Positions 1-9,012 of a DNA stretch of 64,000 nt are shown here, one piece after another. The notes below the pieces were generated by a model. It worked only from the letters and a program-made list of their open reading frames with translations. It was not told the origin of the DNA and ran no database searches. The DNA is from Mycolicibacterium arenosum. GTDB taxonomy: Bacteria; Actinomycetota; Actinomycetes; Mycobacteriales; Mycobacteriaceae. Position 1 is the first letter of the stretch. Each line of letters begins with the position of its first letter. The stretch is from contig NZ_JANDBD010000002.1 in the NCBI RefSeq assembly GCF_024320865.1, positions 434,001-498,000 on the forward strand. Reading direction: 5' to 3'. Position numbers and translations under genes: made by a program.

Positions 1-682
1 CCTCGACGACGACGGTTCCCGCCGCGCAGACCGCGAACGAGCCCTGCCCGCCCTTGGTCACCGCGACGATCGACGGCCCGAGCGCGAGCCACGTCTCGGC
101 CACCTGTTCCGGTGACCTGTCCGGGTCGATCCAGCGCAGGTCCTCGTCGCTGGCCTTCACCACGTCGGCTTTCTCGACCAGCCGGCTGATGCGGTTCACG
201 GCGTTGTCGTGATCGTCGATGAGGGCGGGCCGGACATTCGGGTCGTAGGAGATGGTGGCCGAGGGGCGGTAGGCGTCCAGCAGCGCGGCGGTCGCCAGGC
301 AGCCGGGGTCGAGGAACGCGGCGATGGAGCCCGTGTGCGCGATCAGGGGAGGGCCGACCTCAGCGGTCCCCGACAGCGACCACTCGATGTCGAACTCGTA
401 CGTCGCCGCACCGGTCGAGTCCAGGTGTGCGAGCGCGGTCGGAGTGCGCTTCGCGTCGGTGCTTCCCGAAACCAGTTGCACGCCTGAGGCTTCGACGTAT
501 TCGATGATCCGCTTGCCTCGGTCGTCGCGGCCGATGTGGGTGAGGAAGTCGACGTCGCGGCCCAACCGGCCGAGGCCGATCGCGACGTTGAGCGGGCTGC
601 CGCCCACGTGCTCGCCCGTGATGACGCCACCCCGTTCGACGATGTCGATGAGCGCCTCGCCGATGACCAGAGCGCGGCTCAT
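1..682 (-). CDS. PfkB-family carbohydrate kinase, C-terminus cut by window edge
   Basis: The visible 227 codons begin MSRALVIGEALIDIVERGG and show the PfkB/ribokinase N-terminal half: a GGSPLNVA sugar-binding segment near residues 32-39, an HIGRDDRGK-type stretch, and an SYDPNVRP strand. The catalytic GAGD-type region lies beyond position 1. The ATG at 680-682 overlaps the stop of the polyol dehydrogenase upstream by four bases (ATGA), so the two are translationally coupled. By context it would phosphorylate the ketose made by that dehydrogenase (fructokinase or xylulokinase-like role). The substrate is inference. Confidence 0.88.
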   Translation of the reverse strand, partial: MSRALVIGEALIDIVERGGVITGEHVGGSPLNVAIGLGRLGRDVDFLTHIGRDDRGKRIIEYVEASGVQLVSGSTDAKRTPTALAHLDSTGAATYEFDIEWSLSGTAEVGPPLIAHTGSIAAFLDPGCLATAALLDAYRPSATISYDPNVRPALIDDHDNAVNRISRLVEKADVVKASDEDLRWIDPDRSPEQVAETWLALGPSIVAVTKGGQGSFAVCAAGTVVVE

Positions 683-2088
683 GTCCCGACCAGCTTCTCG
701 AGCGTCGCGCGCGCACCGTGCTCGTGCAGCGAGTTCAGCGCCCACAGATAGGCGTCGACGAAGCGCTGCTCGTTCGCGAGATCCCCGAACACGTCGGTGT
801 TCTCGATGAACGCGGTCGGGTGCTCGAGTTGCGACTTCGCCAGCGGCACGAGGGTGTCGGCGAGCTGGTCCTGCACGTCGATCGGCTCGCCCTGCTCGTC
901 GACGCCCTCCGCGTAGCGCGCCCAGCTCGCGACGACCGCCGCGGACAGTTCGATGGGCGCACCCGATTCGAGGTTCTCCCGGATGACGGGCAGCAGCCAC
1001 TTGGGAATCCGGTCCGACGACCCGAAGCAGAGCCGGGCGATCGTGTCGCGCACGCCGGGGTTGGCGAAGCGCTCGATGGCCGTCCGCTTGAAGGCGGGCA
1101 GATCGATTCCCGGCACGGGCTGCAGCGTCGGTGTCGCCTCGGAGTCCATGTAGTCGAGGAGGAACGTCGCGAACAGCGGGTCACCCGCTGCGTCCGCCAC
1201 CAGCCGGTAGCCGGCTAGATATGCGAAGTAGCAGAGCGCTTGATGGCCGGCGTTGAGCAGTCGGAGCTTCATCAGCTCGTACGGCGTGACGTCCTCGACC
1301 AGTAACACGTCGACGTCCTCGAAGGCGGGTCTGCCGTCGGAGAACGAGTCCTCCAGCACCCACGACGTGAACGGCTCGGCGGCCACCGGCCACTGGTCGT
1401 CGACTCCGAAATCCCTTGCCAGCACGTCGATCACGTCAGGGGTGGTGACCGGCGTGATGCGATCCACCATGGAGTTGGGGAAGCGGGTGTGCTCGGCCAT
1501 CCAGTCGGCGAGGCCGGGGTGCGCGCGTTCGGCGTAGGCGGTGAACGCCTCTCGCGCGACGTCGCCGTTGCCCTCGATGTTGTCACACGACACGATCGTC
1601 GGCGACGGCGCGCCGCGCTCGCGGCGGCGGGCCAGCGCATCGGCGACGAGCCCGAAAACACTGTCGGGACCGGCGGTGTCGACGTGGTAGCCGCCCTCGG
1701 TGATGGTCAGCGACACGATGCGGGTGTCCGGCGCGGCGAGCAGTTCGACGACGGACTCGCGGTCGTCGGGCGCGAACCGGTAGTCGACGATCGAGCCGAT
1801 CACGGATGCGTTGCGGCTGCCGTCGGGGTTCATCAGGACCAGGGTGTAGAGCCCGTCCTGCGCGTTCATGACATCGGCCATCCGGCGGTCGGACGGCAGC
1901 ACGCCGACCCCGCAGATTCCCCACGAACTCGCGGTCCCGGAGTTCAGCAGGCGGTCGACGTACATCGCCTGGTGCGCGCGGTGGAAGCCGCCGACGCCGA
2001 AGTGCACGATGCCAACGCCGATCGCGCCGCGGTCGTAGGTCGGCTTGTCGATCGGGATTCGCGACAGGGTCTCGGCATTGAGTTTCAC
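679..2088 (-). CDS. Mannitol/polyol 2-dehydrogenase, long-chain family
   Basis: A 469-residue member of the long-chain polyol dehydrogenases (mannitol 2-dehydrogenase, arabinitol dehydrogenase, fructuronate reductase), oxidising a sugar alcohol to a ketose with NAD. The N-terminus has the nucleotide-binding segment HFGVGGFHRAHQAMY near residues 29-43. The family catalytic K-x4-N-x2-H appears as KLRLLNAGHQAL near residue 278. It is divergent from the SorC-type regulator and the ABC transporter genes, and coupled to the PfkB kinase. This supports a complete uptake, oxidation and phosphorylation route for mannitol, sorbitol or arabitol. The exact polyol cannot be read from sequence. Confidence 0.9.
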   Translation of the reverse strand: MKLNAETLSRIPIDKPTYDRGAIGVGIVHFGVGGFHRAHQAMYVDRLLNSGTASSWGICGVGVLPSDRRMADVMNAQDGLYTLVLMNPDGSRNASVIGSIVDYRFAPDDRESVVELLAAPDTRIVSLTITEGGYHVDTAGPDSVFGLVADALARRRERGAPSPTIVSCDNIEGNGDVAREAFTAYAERAHPGLADWMAEHTRFPNSMVDRITPVTTPDVIDVLARDFGVDDQWPVAAEPFTSWVLEDSFSDGRPAFEDVDVLLVEDVTPYELMKLRLLNAGHQALCYFAYLAGYRLVADAAGDPLFATFLLDYMDSEATPTLQPVPGIDLPAFKRTAIERFANPGVRDTIARLCFGSSDRIPKWLLPVIRENLESGAPIELSAAVVASWARYAEGVDEQGEPIDVQDQLADTLVPLAKSQLEHPTAFIENTDVFGDLANEQRFVDAYLWALNSLHEHGARATLEKLVGT

Positions 2089-2212
2089 GGCACGCTCACC
2101 ACCGCTCCGACGCTACTCGCCGCCACCCCGCCACGTTTCGATCCCGGCGGTCCGCTGAAGACCGGCGAGCGCAGGTGTTTAGGAACCGGGGGTGTTGTGT
2201 ACGTCACACTTG

Positions 2213-2233
2213 GATGTTAGCGTGATGAACATC
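2213..2233. promoter_or_regulatory. Inverted repeat GATGTT-N9-AACATC in the polyol divergent promoter region
   Basis: GATGTT at 2213-2218 is mirrored by AACATC at 2228-2233. It sits between the divergent dehydrogenase (start 2088) and the regulator (start 2286). The right arm overlaps TGAACA, a half-site shape typical of SorC-family operators. Role as an operator is inferred. Confidence 0.4.
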
Positions 2234-2245
2234 TACTCGCATCCC

Positions 2246-2259
2246 TGAGCATTTGCTCA
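2246..2259. promoter_or_regulatory. Palindromic operator TGAGCA-TT-TGCTCA for the SorC-type regulator
   Basis: A perfect 6-bp dyad with a 2-bp centre lies 27 bp upstream of the regulator GTG start. TGA(A/G)CA-N2-TG(T/C)TCA-like dyads are the usual target shape of SorC/LsrR-type repressors. It is placed to control the regulator itself and, with the repeat at 2213-2233, the divergent catabolic genes. Confidence 0.55.
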
Positions 2260-2285
2260 CCTGCGAGGAAGGACGGAGCGGGAAC

Positions 2286-3308
2286 GTGGCGACACCGACG
2301 TCGAACGGCCAAGTGGCCGACGGCATGCAGATCGGCGCAGGTGGCAGCACCGAGGATCTCCGGCTCGCGCTGCGCGCGGCGACCCTCTACTACCTCGACG
2401 GACTGACGCAGGCGGAGATCGCCGCGCGGCTGGGAGTGTCCCGCCCGACGGCCGGCAGGCTGATAGCCCGCGCGAAGGCCAAGGGCCTGGTCCGCATCGA
2501 GGTCGTGGTCCCGCCGACGCTTCAGGACAGCCTGCACGCCGACGAGGAGCGCGAGCTCGAGGCGAAGTTCGGGCTGACCGAGGTCGTCGTCGCCGGCCAC
2601 GGCATGGACATCGGTGCACCGGGCAGGCCGGCGGTGTACGCGAGCGTCGGAAGGGCGGCCGCCGCCCTGTTGATGCGCAGGCTCTCCGCCGACGACGTGC
2701 TCGGGTTCACCTGGGGTCCCGAGCAGGTGGCCGTGGCGACCGCACTCGCCCCCGGCATCGCGAGCTGCCGGACCGTCGTCCAGATGGACGGCGCCATGTC
2801 GACCGCGTCCTATCAGACCGGCATGGAGCTGATCCTGAGCCGCAGCGCCGACGTGCTGCGCGCCAACGCGATCCGGCTGCCCGCACCGCTGTACGCGGAT
2901 CCGTCGACCGTCGCCTCGATCAGTTCGGACTCGGTGATCTCGCGGACGCTCGAGGCGGGCCGCCGGGCCGACACCATGCTGTTCGGCGTCGGCGCCGCCT
3001 CCACCTCGACCACGCTCTTCGAGGGCAGCTTCCTCGACGGCCGGATACTCGACGAACTCGTCGCCCTCGGCGCCGTCGGCGAGATCGGCGGTCGCTTCTT
3101 CGACGCACACGGCACGCCGGTCGTGACCGAGTTGGCCCGTCGCTCGGTGTCGGTGCCGCTCGAGGACGTGCGCGCGTGTGCGAAGACCATTCTCGTCGCC
3201 AGCGGCGCGGCCAAGCACGTCGCGACCCTCGCTGCGCTGCGCGGCCGGCTCGCGAAAATGCTGGTCTGTGATATCGACTGTGCCCGTTGGCTTTTAGAGT
3301 CCAAATAA
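2286..3308 (+). CDS. SorC/DeoR-type sugar-binding transcriptional regulator
   Basis: A 340-residue repressor or activator. Its N-terminal helix-turn-helix (YYLDGLTQAEIAARLGVSRP) is followed by the SorC sugar-phosphate-binding domain, with the family segments LGFTWG and LFGVGA. The GTG at 2286 is preferred over an in-frame TTG at 2253, because purine-rich GGAAGGACGGAG lies just upstream of it and the TTG would fall inside the operator palindrome. It ends immediately before the ABC-transporter lipoprotein gene, so it is probably the first gene of the uptake operon. It likely senses a phosphorylated sugar from the polyol pathway. Confidence 0.88.
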   Translation: MATPTSNGQVADGMQIGAGGSTEDLRLALRAATLYYLDGLTQAEIAARLGVSRPTAGRLIARAKAKGLVRIEVVVPPTLQDSLHADEERELEAKFGLTEVVVAGHGMDIGAPGRPAVYASVGRAAAALLMRRLSADDVLGFTWGPEQVAVATALAPGIASCRTVVQMDGAMSTASYQTGMELILSRSADVLRANAIRLPAPLYADPSTVASISSDSVISRTLEAGRRADTMLFGVGAASTSTTLFEGSFLDGRILDELVALGAVGEIGGRFFDAHGTPVVTELARRSVSVPLEDVRACAKTILVASGAAKHVATLAALRGRLAKMLVCDIDCARWLLESK

Positions 3309-3319
3309 TGGAGGTAAAG

Positions 3320-4690
3320 GTGAGGCAAGGAGTGCTCAAGAAGCTATCCGCATGCGTCGCCGCGGTGGGGTTGACCCTCACAGCGGGGTGCGCCGGTGCG
3401 GGCAGTCTCGGCGCGTCCGACAACGAGGTGACGATCGCCCTGGTGTCGAACTCGCAGATGACTGACGCGCAGAAGCTGTCGTCGGAGTTCGAGAAGGAGA
3501 ACCCCGGCGTCAAGCTGAAGTTCATCTCCCTGTCGGAGAACCAGGCTCGCGCCAAGATCACGATGTCGACGGCCATGGGAGGCAGTCAGTTCGACGTCGC
3601 GATGATCAGCAACTTCGAGACGCCGCAGTGGGCGAAAGACGGCTGGCTGCTGAACCTCTCGGATTACGCGAAGGAGACGCCGGGTTACGACGAGGCCGAC
3701 TTCATTCCGTCGCTGCGGGAGTCCCTGTCGTACGAGGGCAACATGTACTCGGTGCCGTTCTACGGCGAGTCGTCGTTCCTGATGTACCGCAAGGACATGT
3801 TCGAGCAGGCCGGCATCACGGTCAACTCGGACCCGAGCTACCAACCCACCTGGCAGGAAGTCGCGGAGTGGGCCAGGACGATCAAGGCCAAGCAGGTCTC
3901 GGATGCGGGAATCTGCCTGCGTGGCAAGCCCGGTTGGGGTGAGGTGCTCGCACCGCTGGACACCGTGATCAACACCTTCGGCGGCCGCTGGTTCGACGAT
4001 CAGTGGAACGCGCAGCTGAACAGCCCCGAGGTCAAGGAGGCCGTCAACTTCTACGTGAACACGATCAAGGAGTCCGGTGAGTTGGGCGCCTCCTCAACGG
4101 GTTTCCAGGAGTGCGCCAACCTGTTCGGCCAGGGCCAGACGGCCATGTGGTACGACGCGACGTCGGCGGTCTCGGTGCTCGAGGATCCCCAGACGTACCC
4201 GGATCTCGTCGGCAAGATCGGGTACCTGCCCGCTCCGATCGTCAAGAAGCCCAACTCGGGCTGGCTCTACACCTGGGCGCTCGGCATCCCGAAGGCCGCC
4301 AAGAACCCCGACGGCGCGTGGAAGTTCATCTCCTGGATGACGAGCAAGGACTACATGCGGCTGGTCGGCGAGAAGCTGGGCTGGGCGCGGGTACCACCGG
4401 GGAGCCGCACCTCGACTTACACCGAACTGCCGGAGTACGAGGCGATTTCGAAGTCCTATGGTCCGCTGACGTTGCAGTCGATCACCAACGCGACCCCGGA
4501 CCAGCCCACCGTGCAGCCCGTTCCGTACACCGGTGTGCAGTTCGTCGGCATTCCCGAGTTCCAGGATTTGGGGACGCGGGTGAGCCAGCAGATCAGTGCG
4601 GCGATCGCCGGGCAGAAGTCCGTTGACGCCGCTCTGGAGCAAGCACAGTTGTATGCCGAGGTCGTCGGCAAGAGCTACCAGGAGAAGTGA
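3320..4690 (+). CDS. Sugar/polyol ABC transporter substrate-binding lipoprotein
   Basis: A family-1 extracellular solute-binding protein of 456 residues. A lipoprotein signal is visible: positively charged MRQGVLKKL, a hydrophobic stretch and lipobox LTAGC near residue 23. The mature part matches the MalE/SmoE fold (VTIALVSNSQ, SEFEKENPG, GWLLNLSDY, GWLYTWALGIPKAAKNP). The GTG at 3320 is chosen over ATG 3308 because GGAGG at 3310-3314 is correctly spaced for it. It is first of the three transporter cistrons and acts on the outer face of the membrane, delivering sugar alcohol to the two permeases. Confidence 0.9.
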   Translation: MRQGVLKKLSACVAAVGLTLTAGCAGAGSLGASDNEVTIALVSNSQMTDAQKLSSEFEKENPGVKLKFISLSENQARAKITMSTAMGGSQFDVAMISNFETPQWAKDGWLLNLSDYAKETPGYDEADFIPSLRESLSYEGNMYSVPFYGESSFLMYRKDMFEQAGITVNSDPSYQPTWQEVAEWARTIKAKQVSDAGICLRGKPGWGEVLAPLDTVINTFGGRWFDDQWNAQLNSPEVKEAVNFYVNTIKESGELGASSTGFQECANLFGQGQTAMWYDATSAVSVLEDPQTYPDLVGKIGYLPAPIVKKPNSGWLYTWALGIPKAAKNPDGAWKFISWMTSKDYMRLVGEKLGWARVPPGSRTSTYTELPEYEAISKSYGPLTLQSITNATPDQPTVQPVPYTGVQFVGIPEFQDLGTRVSQQISAAIAGQKSVDAALEQAQLYAEVVGKSYQEK

Positions 4691-5673
4691 TGACTACGAC
4701 TTCGCTAACCGATGGATCTGCGGCCGACACCGAGGAGAAGGCCGTCGCCGAACGGGTCCGAAGAATCAAGGAGTCCCAAGACGTCGGCGTGAGCCGCGCC
4801 GAGGGGTGGCGACGGCGCGGTCCGCTACTGCCAGCGCTCATCTTCATGATCGCCGTGACACAGGTTCCGTTCCTGTTCACGCTGTACTACTCCACGCTGT
4901 CGTGGAACCTGGTCCGTCCGGGGTCGCGTCAGTTCATCGGGTTGAACAACTACATCGCCGTCGTCCAGGACAGTCAGTTCTGGTCGGTGGCGGGTAACAC
5001 CGTCATCCTGATCGTCGGGGTGGTGCTGATCTCGGCGCTGCTCGGCCTGGGAATAGCGCTGCTGCTGGACCGGGCGTTCCTGGGCCGAGGTGTGGTCCGG
5101 ACCCTGCTGATCACGCCGTTCCTCATCACTCCCGTGGCGGGCGCCCTGATCTGGAAGACGACGATCCTCGACCCCAACAACGGCATCCTCAACTGGCTGC
5201 TGTCGCTGGTCGGCATCCCGCCCGTGGACTGGATCGGTCAGTTCCCGCTGGCCATGGTGATGGTCGAACTGATCTGGCAGTGGACGCCGTTCATGATGCT
5301 GCTGATCCTCGCGGGCCTGACGTCCATGCCGCGTGACCAACTCGAGGCGGGCCGGGTGGACGGCGCGACGGCGATCCAACTCTTCCGGGAGCTGACGCTG
5401 CCGCACCTCCGGCGCTTCATCGAGTTGGGCGTCGTGCTCGGCGCGGTCTATCTGGTCAACACCTTCGACGCGATCTTCATGATGACGCAGGGCGGCCCCG
5501 GCGTCGCCAGCGCGAACCTGCCGTTCTACATCTATCAGCGGGCCTTCCTCGGCTTCGACATGGGCCAGGCCGCGGCGATGGGCGTGGTGGTCGTCATCTT
5601 CACGATGATCATCGCCAGCTTCGCACTCCGATTGATCTTCAAATCATTCTCCGGCAAGGAAGAGGCGGCCTAG
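4690..5673 (+). CDS. ABC sugar permease, MalF/SmoF type
   Basis: A 327-residue inner-membrane permease with about six transmembrane segments. The EAA cytoplasmic loop reads EAGRVDGATAIQLFRELTLP near residue 220, where the ATPase docks. The ATG overlaps the stop of the binding-protein gene by one base (TGATG), indicating coupling. It pairs with the next permease to form the membrane channel of the polyol importer. Confidence 0.92.
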   Translation: MTTTSLTDGSAADTEEKAVAERVRRIKESQDVGVSRAEGWRRRGPLLPALIFMIAVTQVPFLFTLYYSTLSWNLVRPGSRQFIGLNNYIAVVQDSQFWSVAGNTVILIVGVVLISALLGLGIALLLDRAFLGRGVVRTLLITPFLITPVAGALIWKTTILDPNNGILNWLLSLVGIPPVDWIGQFPLAMVMVELIWQWTPFMMLLILAGLTSMPRDQLEAGRVDGATAIQLFRELTLPHLRRFIELGVVLGAVYLVNTFDAIFMMTQGGPGVASANLPFYIYQRAFLGFDMGQAAAMGVVVVIFTMIIASFALRLIFKSFSGKEEAA

Positions 5674-5675
5674 AA

Positions 5676-6545
5676 ATGACCACCACAGTCGAAAGAACCT
5701 CGGCGGCAACCGATTCCGCCCCGGTGCGTAAGAAGAAGACGAAGAAGTTCAGCCCCTGGGGCGTGGTGGCCTGGCTCGTCGGGCTCGGCTTCTTCTTCCC
5801 GGTGTTCTGGATGGTGCTGACGTCGTTCAAGCAGGAGGGTGACGCGGCGACCAATCCGCCGAAGCTGTTCTTCACCCCCACGCTCGACCAGTACTCGGCC
5901 GTCTTCGATCAGGGCATCGGACCGGCGATGTTGAACTCCGTGTTCGCCACCGCCATGTCGACGATCCTGGTGTTGCTGCTCGGCGTACCCGCGGCGTTCG
6001 CGCTGTCGCTGCGCCCGGTCCGCAAGACCTCGGATGCGCTGTTCTTCTTCATGAGCACCAAGATGCTTCCCGTGGTCGCGGCGATCCTGCCGCTGTACGT
6101 CATCGTGTCCAACATCGGTCTGCTGGACAACATCTGGGCTCTGATCGTCCTCTACACGTCGATGAACCTGCCGATCGCGGTCTGGATGATGCGCTCCTTC
6201 TTCCTCGAGGTGCCGGGCGAACTGCTCGAGGCGGCAAGTCTCGACGGCGCCAGCCTCTGGCGTTCGGTGCGCGAGGTGATCCTGCCGTTGGTGTCACCCG
6301 GCATCGCGGCGACCGCACTGATCTGCGTCATCTTCGCCTGGAACGAGTTCTTCCTCGCGGTGAACCTCACCGCGGTCAACGCTCAGACCATGCCCGTGTA
6401 CCTGGTCGGCTTCATCGCCGGTGAGGGTCAGTACTGGGCCGTGCTGTCGGCGGCCGCAACCATGGCGGCGCTGCCCGTGATCCTCTGCGGGTGGTTCGCT
6501 CAGAACAAGCTGGTGCGCGGACTCTCGTTCGGCGCGATCAAGTAA
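5676..6545 (+). CDS. ABC sugar permease, MalG/SmoG type
   Basis: The second permease subunit, 289 residues and about six membrane spans. Its EAA loop reads EAASLDGASLWRSVREVILP near residues 185-205. The charged N-terminal tail (PVRKKKTKK) is cytoplasmic. It starts two bases after the stop of the first permease. The C-terminal LVRGLSFGAIK is the usual ending of MalG-type subunits in binding-protein-dependent sugar importers. Confidence 0.92.
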   Translation: MTTTVERTSAATDSAPVRKKKTKKFSPWGVVAWLVGLGFFFPVFWMVLTSFKQEGDAATNPPKLFFTPTLDQYSAVFDQGIGPAMLNSVFATAMSTILVLLLGVPAAFALSLRPVRKTSDALFFFMSTKMLPVVAAILPLYVIVSNIGLLDNIWALIVLYTSMNLPIAVWMMRSFFLEVPGELLEAASLDGASLWRSVREVILPLVSPGIAATALICVIFAWNEFFLAVNLTAVNAQTMPVYLVGFIAGEGQYWAVLSAAATMAALPVILCGWFAQNKLVRGLSFGAIK

Positions 6546-6586
6546 CCCCCACACCACACACAGACGCAGAGAATTTGGAGAAAGCA

Positions 6587-7669
6587 ATGGCTGCAATCAC
6601 GTACAAGAACGCGACCTGCATCTACGAGGGGTCGGACAAGCTCGCGGTCGACTCACTCAACCTCGATATCCAGGACGGCGAGTTCATCGTGCTGGTCGGC
6701 CCGTCGGGATCGGGCAAGAGCACCGCGCTGCGGATGCTGGCCGGCCTCGAGGACATCGACGAGGGCGCCATCGAGATCGGCGGCAAGGACATGACGGGAG
6801 TGCCGTCGAAGGACCGCGACATCGCGATGGTGTTCCAGAACTACGCGCTCTACCCGAACAAGACGGTCGCCGAGAACATGGGCTTCGCGCTGAAACTGCG
6901 CGGCGTGCCCGCCGACGAGCGGCGCCGCAAGGTCGAGGACGCCGCCAAGATCCTGGATCTCACCGAGTTCCTGGATCGTAAGCCGGGCAAGCTGTCCGGT
7001 GGTCAGCGGCAGCGTGTGGCCATGGGCCGAGCCATCGTCCGTGAGCCGCAGGTCTTCTGCATGGACGAGCCGCTGTCGAACCTCGACGCCAAGCTGCGGG
7101 TGCAGACGCGCACCCAGATCGCCGCTCTGCAAAGGCGATTGGGCACGACGACCGTCTACGTCACGCACGATCAGGTCGAAGCCATGACGATGGGCGACCG
7201 CGTCGCGGTACTGCGGTTCGGCAAGCTGCAGCAGTTCGCCTCGCCCAACGAGCTCTACGACCGGCCCGCCAACGCGTTCGTCGCCGGCTTCATCGGCTCG
7301 CCCGCCATGAACCTGGTGGACCTGCCGGTCGCCGACAACGGGGTGAAGATCGGTGACTCCGTGCTGGAGATCGACCGCGCCGACGTCGCCAAGATCAGTG
7401 AGGCGGGCCTGTCGGAGGTCACGTTCGGCATCCGGCCCGAGCAGCTGGAGATCTCAAGCGACGGTGGCGGTGTCGAGGTCGTCGTAGATCTCGTCGAGGA
7501 CCTCGGCAGCGAGGCCTACGTGTACACCCACGCGGGCTCGGGAGTCGAACTGGTGGCGCGGTGCAATCCGCGCACCGCGCCGAAGCTGGCCGACACCGTG
7601 CGGCTGCGCAAGAACCCCGAGGGTGCGGTGCACCTGTTCAATCCGAAGACCGGCGAACGTCTCAACTGA
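6587..7669 (+). CDS. ABC sugar importer ATP-binding protein, MalK/SmoK/UgpC type
   Basis: A 360-residue ATPase with Walker A GPSGSGKST, Q-loop VFQNYALYP, signature LSGGQRQR, Walker B VFCMDEPLSNLDAK and switch His in YVTHDQ. The C-terminal third is a MalK-type TOBE/OB regulatory domain (VTFGIRPEQLEI). The ATG at 6587 has GGAG at 6577-6580. It energises the two permeases upstream. UgpC/MsmK-like ATPases can serve several importers, so sharing cannot be excluded. Confidence 0.93.
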   Translation: MAAITYKNATCIYEGSDKLAVDSLNLDIQDGEFIVLVGPSGSGKSTALRMLAGLEDIDEGAIEIGGKDMTGVPSKDRDIAMVFQNYALYPNKTVAENMGFALKLRGVPADERRRKVEDAAKILDLTEFLDRKPGKLSGGQRQRVAMGRAIVREPQVFCMDEPLSNLDAKLRVQTRTQIAALQRRLGTTTVYVTHDQVEAMTMGDRVAVLRFGKLQQFASPNELYDRPANAFVAGFIGSPAMNLVDLPVADNGVKIGDSVLEIDRADVAKISEAGLSEVTFGIRPEQLEISSDGGGVEVVVDLVEDLGSEAYVYTHAGSGVELVARCNPRTAPKLADTVRLRKNPEGAVHLFNPKTGERLN

Positions 7670-7713
7670 CGTGCAAGCGCCGTTCGGCGGGCTGGAGCGA
7701 AGCGACTCGGGGA

Positions 7714-8970
7714 GTGGCTGAGTTCAGGCTCCGGGCGCCGACTCCCGGTCTCCTCGCCCTACCGTGGGATAGGCCGTTGTCGCAGTGGAACGTCCCCGAC
7801 GTTCCACTGCGCGACATCGCCGTCGGGCCCAGTCGGCATCTGGTGAAGTTCGTCGACGCCGACGACGCGCTGTGGGCGGTGAAGGACATGCCGCCGCGGG
7901 TCGCGGCCAAGGAGTACGACGTGCTGCGTCGGCTCGAGGAGATGGGTCTGCCCGCGGTGCGTCCCGCAGGTCTGGTGGTGCAACCGGAGTTCGAGACCGC
8001 CATCCTGGTGACGCGTTACCTCGAGGGATCCTGGCAGTACCGGCGGCTGTTCATGCGGTTACCGCCCGATCAGCCGAAGCACCGTGCGCGGCTGCTCGAC
8101 GGCATGGCCGGACTGCTGGTCGAGTTGCACCGGCACGGGGTGTTCTGGGGTGACTGCTCGCTGGCGAACACCCTGTTCTCCCGCGACGGACAGACGCTGC
8201 AGGCGTACCTCGTCGACGCCGAAACCTCAGAGGTGCATCCGGTGTTGAGCCGTGGGCAGCGCGAGCACGACCTCGACATCATGGTGGAGAACGTCGCGAT
8301 GGGCATGGTCGATCTCGCCGAACGGCTCGGCCGATCGGAACTCGAGGACGTGCTGATCGAGGAGGTGGAGCAGGCCCGGCGACGCTACGACACGCTGTGG
8401 GAGGCACTGCACGCCGAACCGGTCTTCGGCTTCACCGACCGATACCGCGTCGAGGGCACCGTGCGCAAGCTGAACGACCTCGGGTTCGCGGTCGACGAGG
8501 TGTCGTTACAGCCCGTCGGGGATGATCCGAGTCAGCTGAGACTGCATGTGGCCGTGGGGGATCGGCGCTACCACGCGCAACGGCTGCAGGAGCTCACGGG
8601 CCTGGACGTCGGCGAGGGACAGGCACGGATCCTGCTCGGCGACCTGCGTGCGTACCAGGCGCAGCTGTGCCGGGAGGAGGGCCATGACGTCGACGAGCAG
8701 ACCGCTGCGCGGCTATGGGTCATCGAGGTGGTGACGCCGACCGAACACGTCGCGCACGCGGCGTTGAACAACCGGGGCACCGCGATTCAGGCCTACTGCG
8801 ACCTACTCGAGGTGCGTTGGCTGCTCAGCGAGCAGGCCGGTCGTGACGTCGGGACCAACGTCGCGCTGGCCGCGCTGACGCGAGGGGCGGCGCCCACTGA
8901 TTCCGCGGCGAAGATGGCGGTCGCCGAGGTGCCCACGGAGCCGTTCGCCGTGCTGTCGGAGGACGACTGA
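7714..8970 (+). CDS. DUF4032 protein with kinase-like fold
   Basis: About 418 residues. The N-terminal half resembles lipopolysaccharide-kinase-like folds: an early Lys in WAVKDMPPRVAAKEYDVLR, a catalytic-loop-like segment HRHGVFWGDCSLANTLF, and a DFG-like YLVDAETSE. The C-terminal half carries the DUF4032 domain. It is downstream of the ATPase in the same direction, so it is probably co-transcribed, although it has no obvious link to sugar import. The GTG at 7714 is chosen because the reading before it overlaps the ATPase gene. No biochemical function is known to me. A kinase acting on a small molecule or glycolipid is only a possibility. Confidence 0.7.
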   Translation: MAEFRLRAPTPGLLALPWDRPLSQWNVPDVPLRDIAVGPSRHLVKFVDADDALWAVKDMPPRVAAKEYDVLRRLEEMGLPAVRPAGLVVQPEFETAILVTRYLEGSWQYRRLFMRLPPDQPKHRARLLDGMAGLLVELHRHGVFWGDCSLANTLFSRDGQTLQAYLVDAETSEVHPVLSRGQREHDLDIMVENVAMGMVDLAERLGRSELEDVLIEEVEQARRRYDTLWEALHAEPVFGFTDRYRVEGTVRKLNDLGFAVDEVSLQPVGDDPSQLRLHVAVGDRRYHAQRLQELTGLDVGEGQARILLGDLRAYQAQLCREEGHDVDEQTAARLWVIEVVTPTEHVAHAALNNRGTAIQAYCDLLEVRWLLSEQAGRDVGTNVALAALTRGAAPTDSAAKMAVAEVPTEPFAVLSEDD

Positions 8971-9012
8971 CGCTTTTAAGCGCTAACGGAATTCGCGCCG
9001 GTCCGATGGCGC

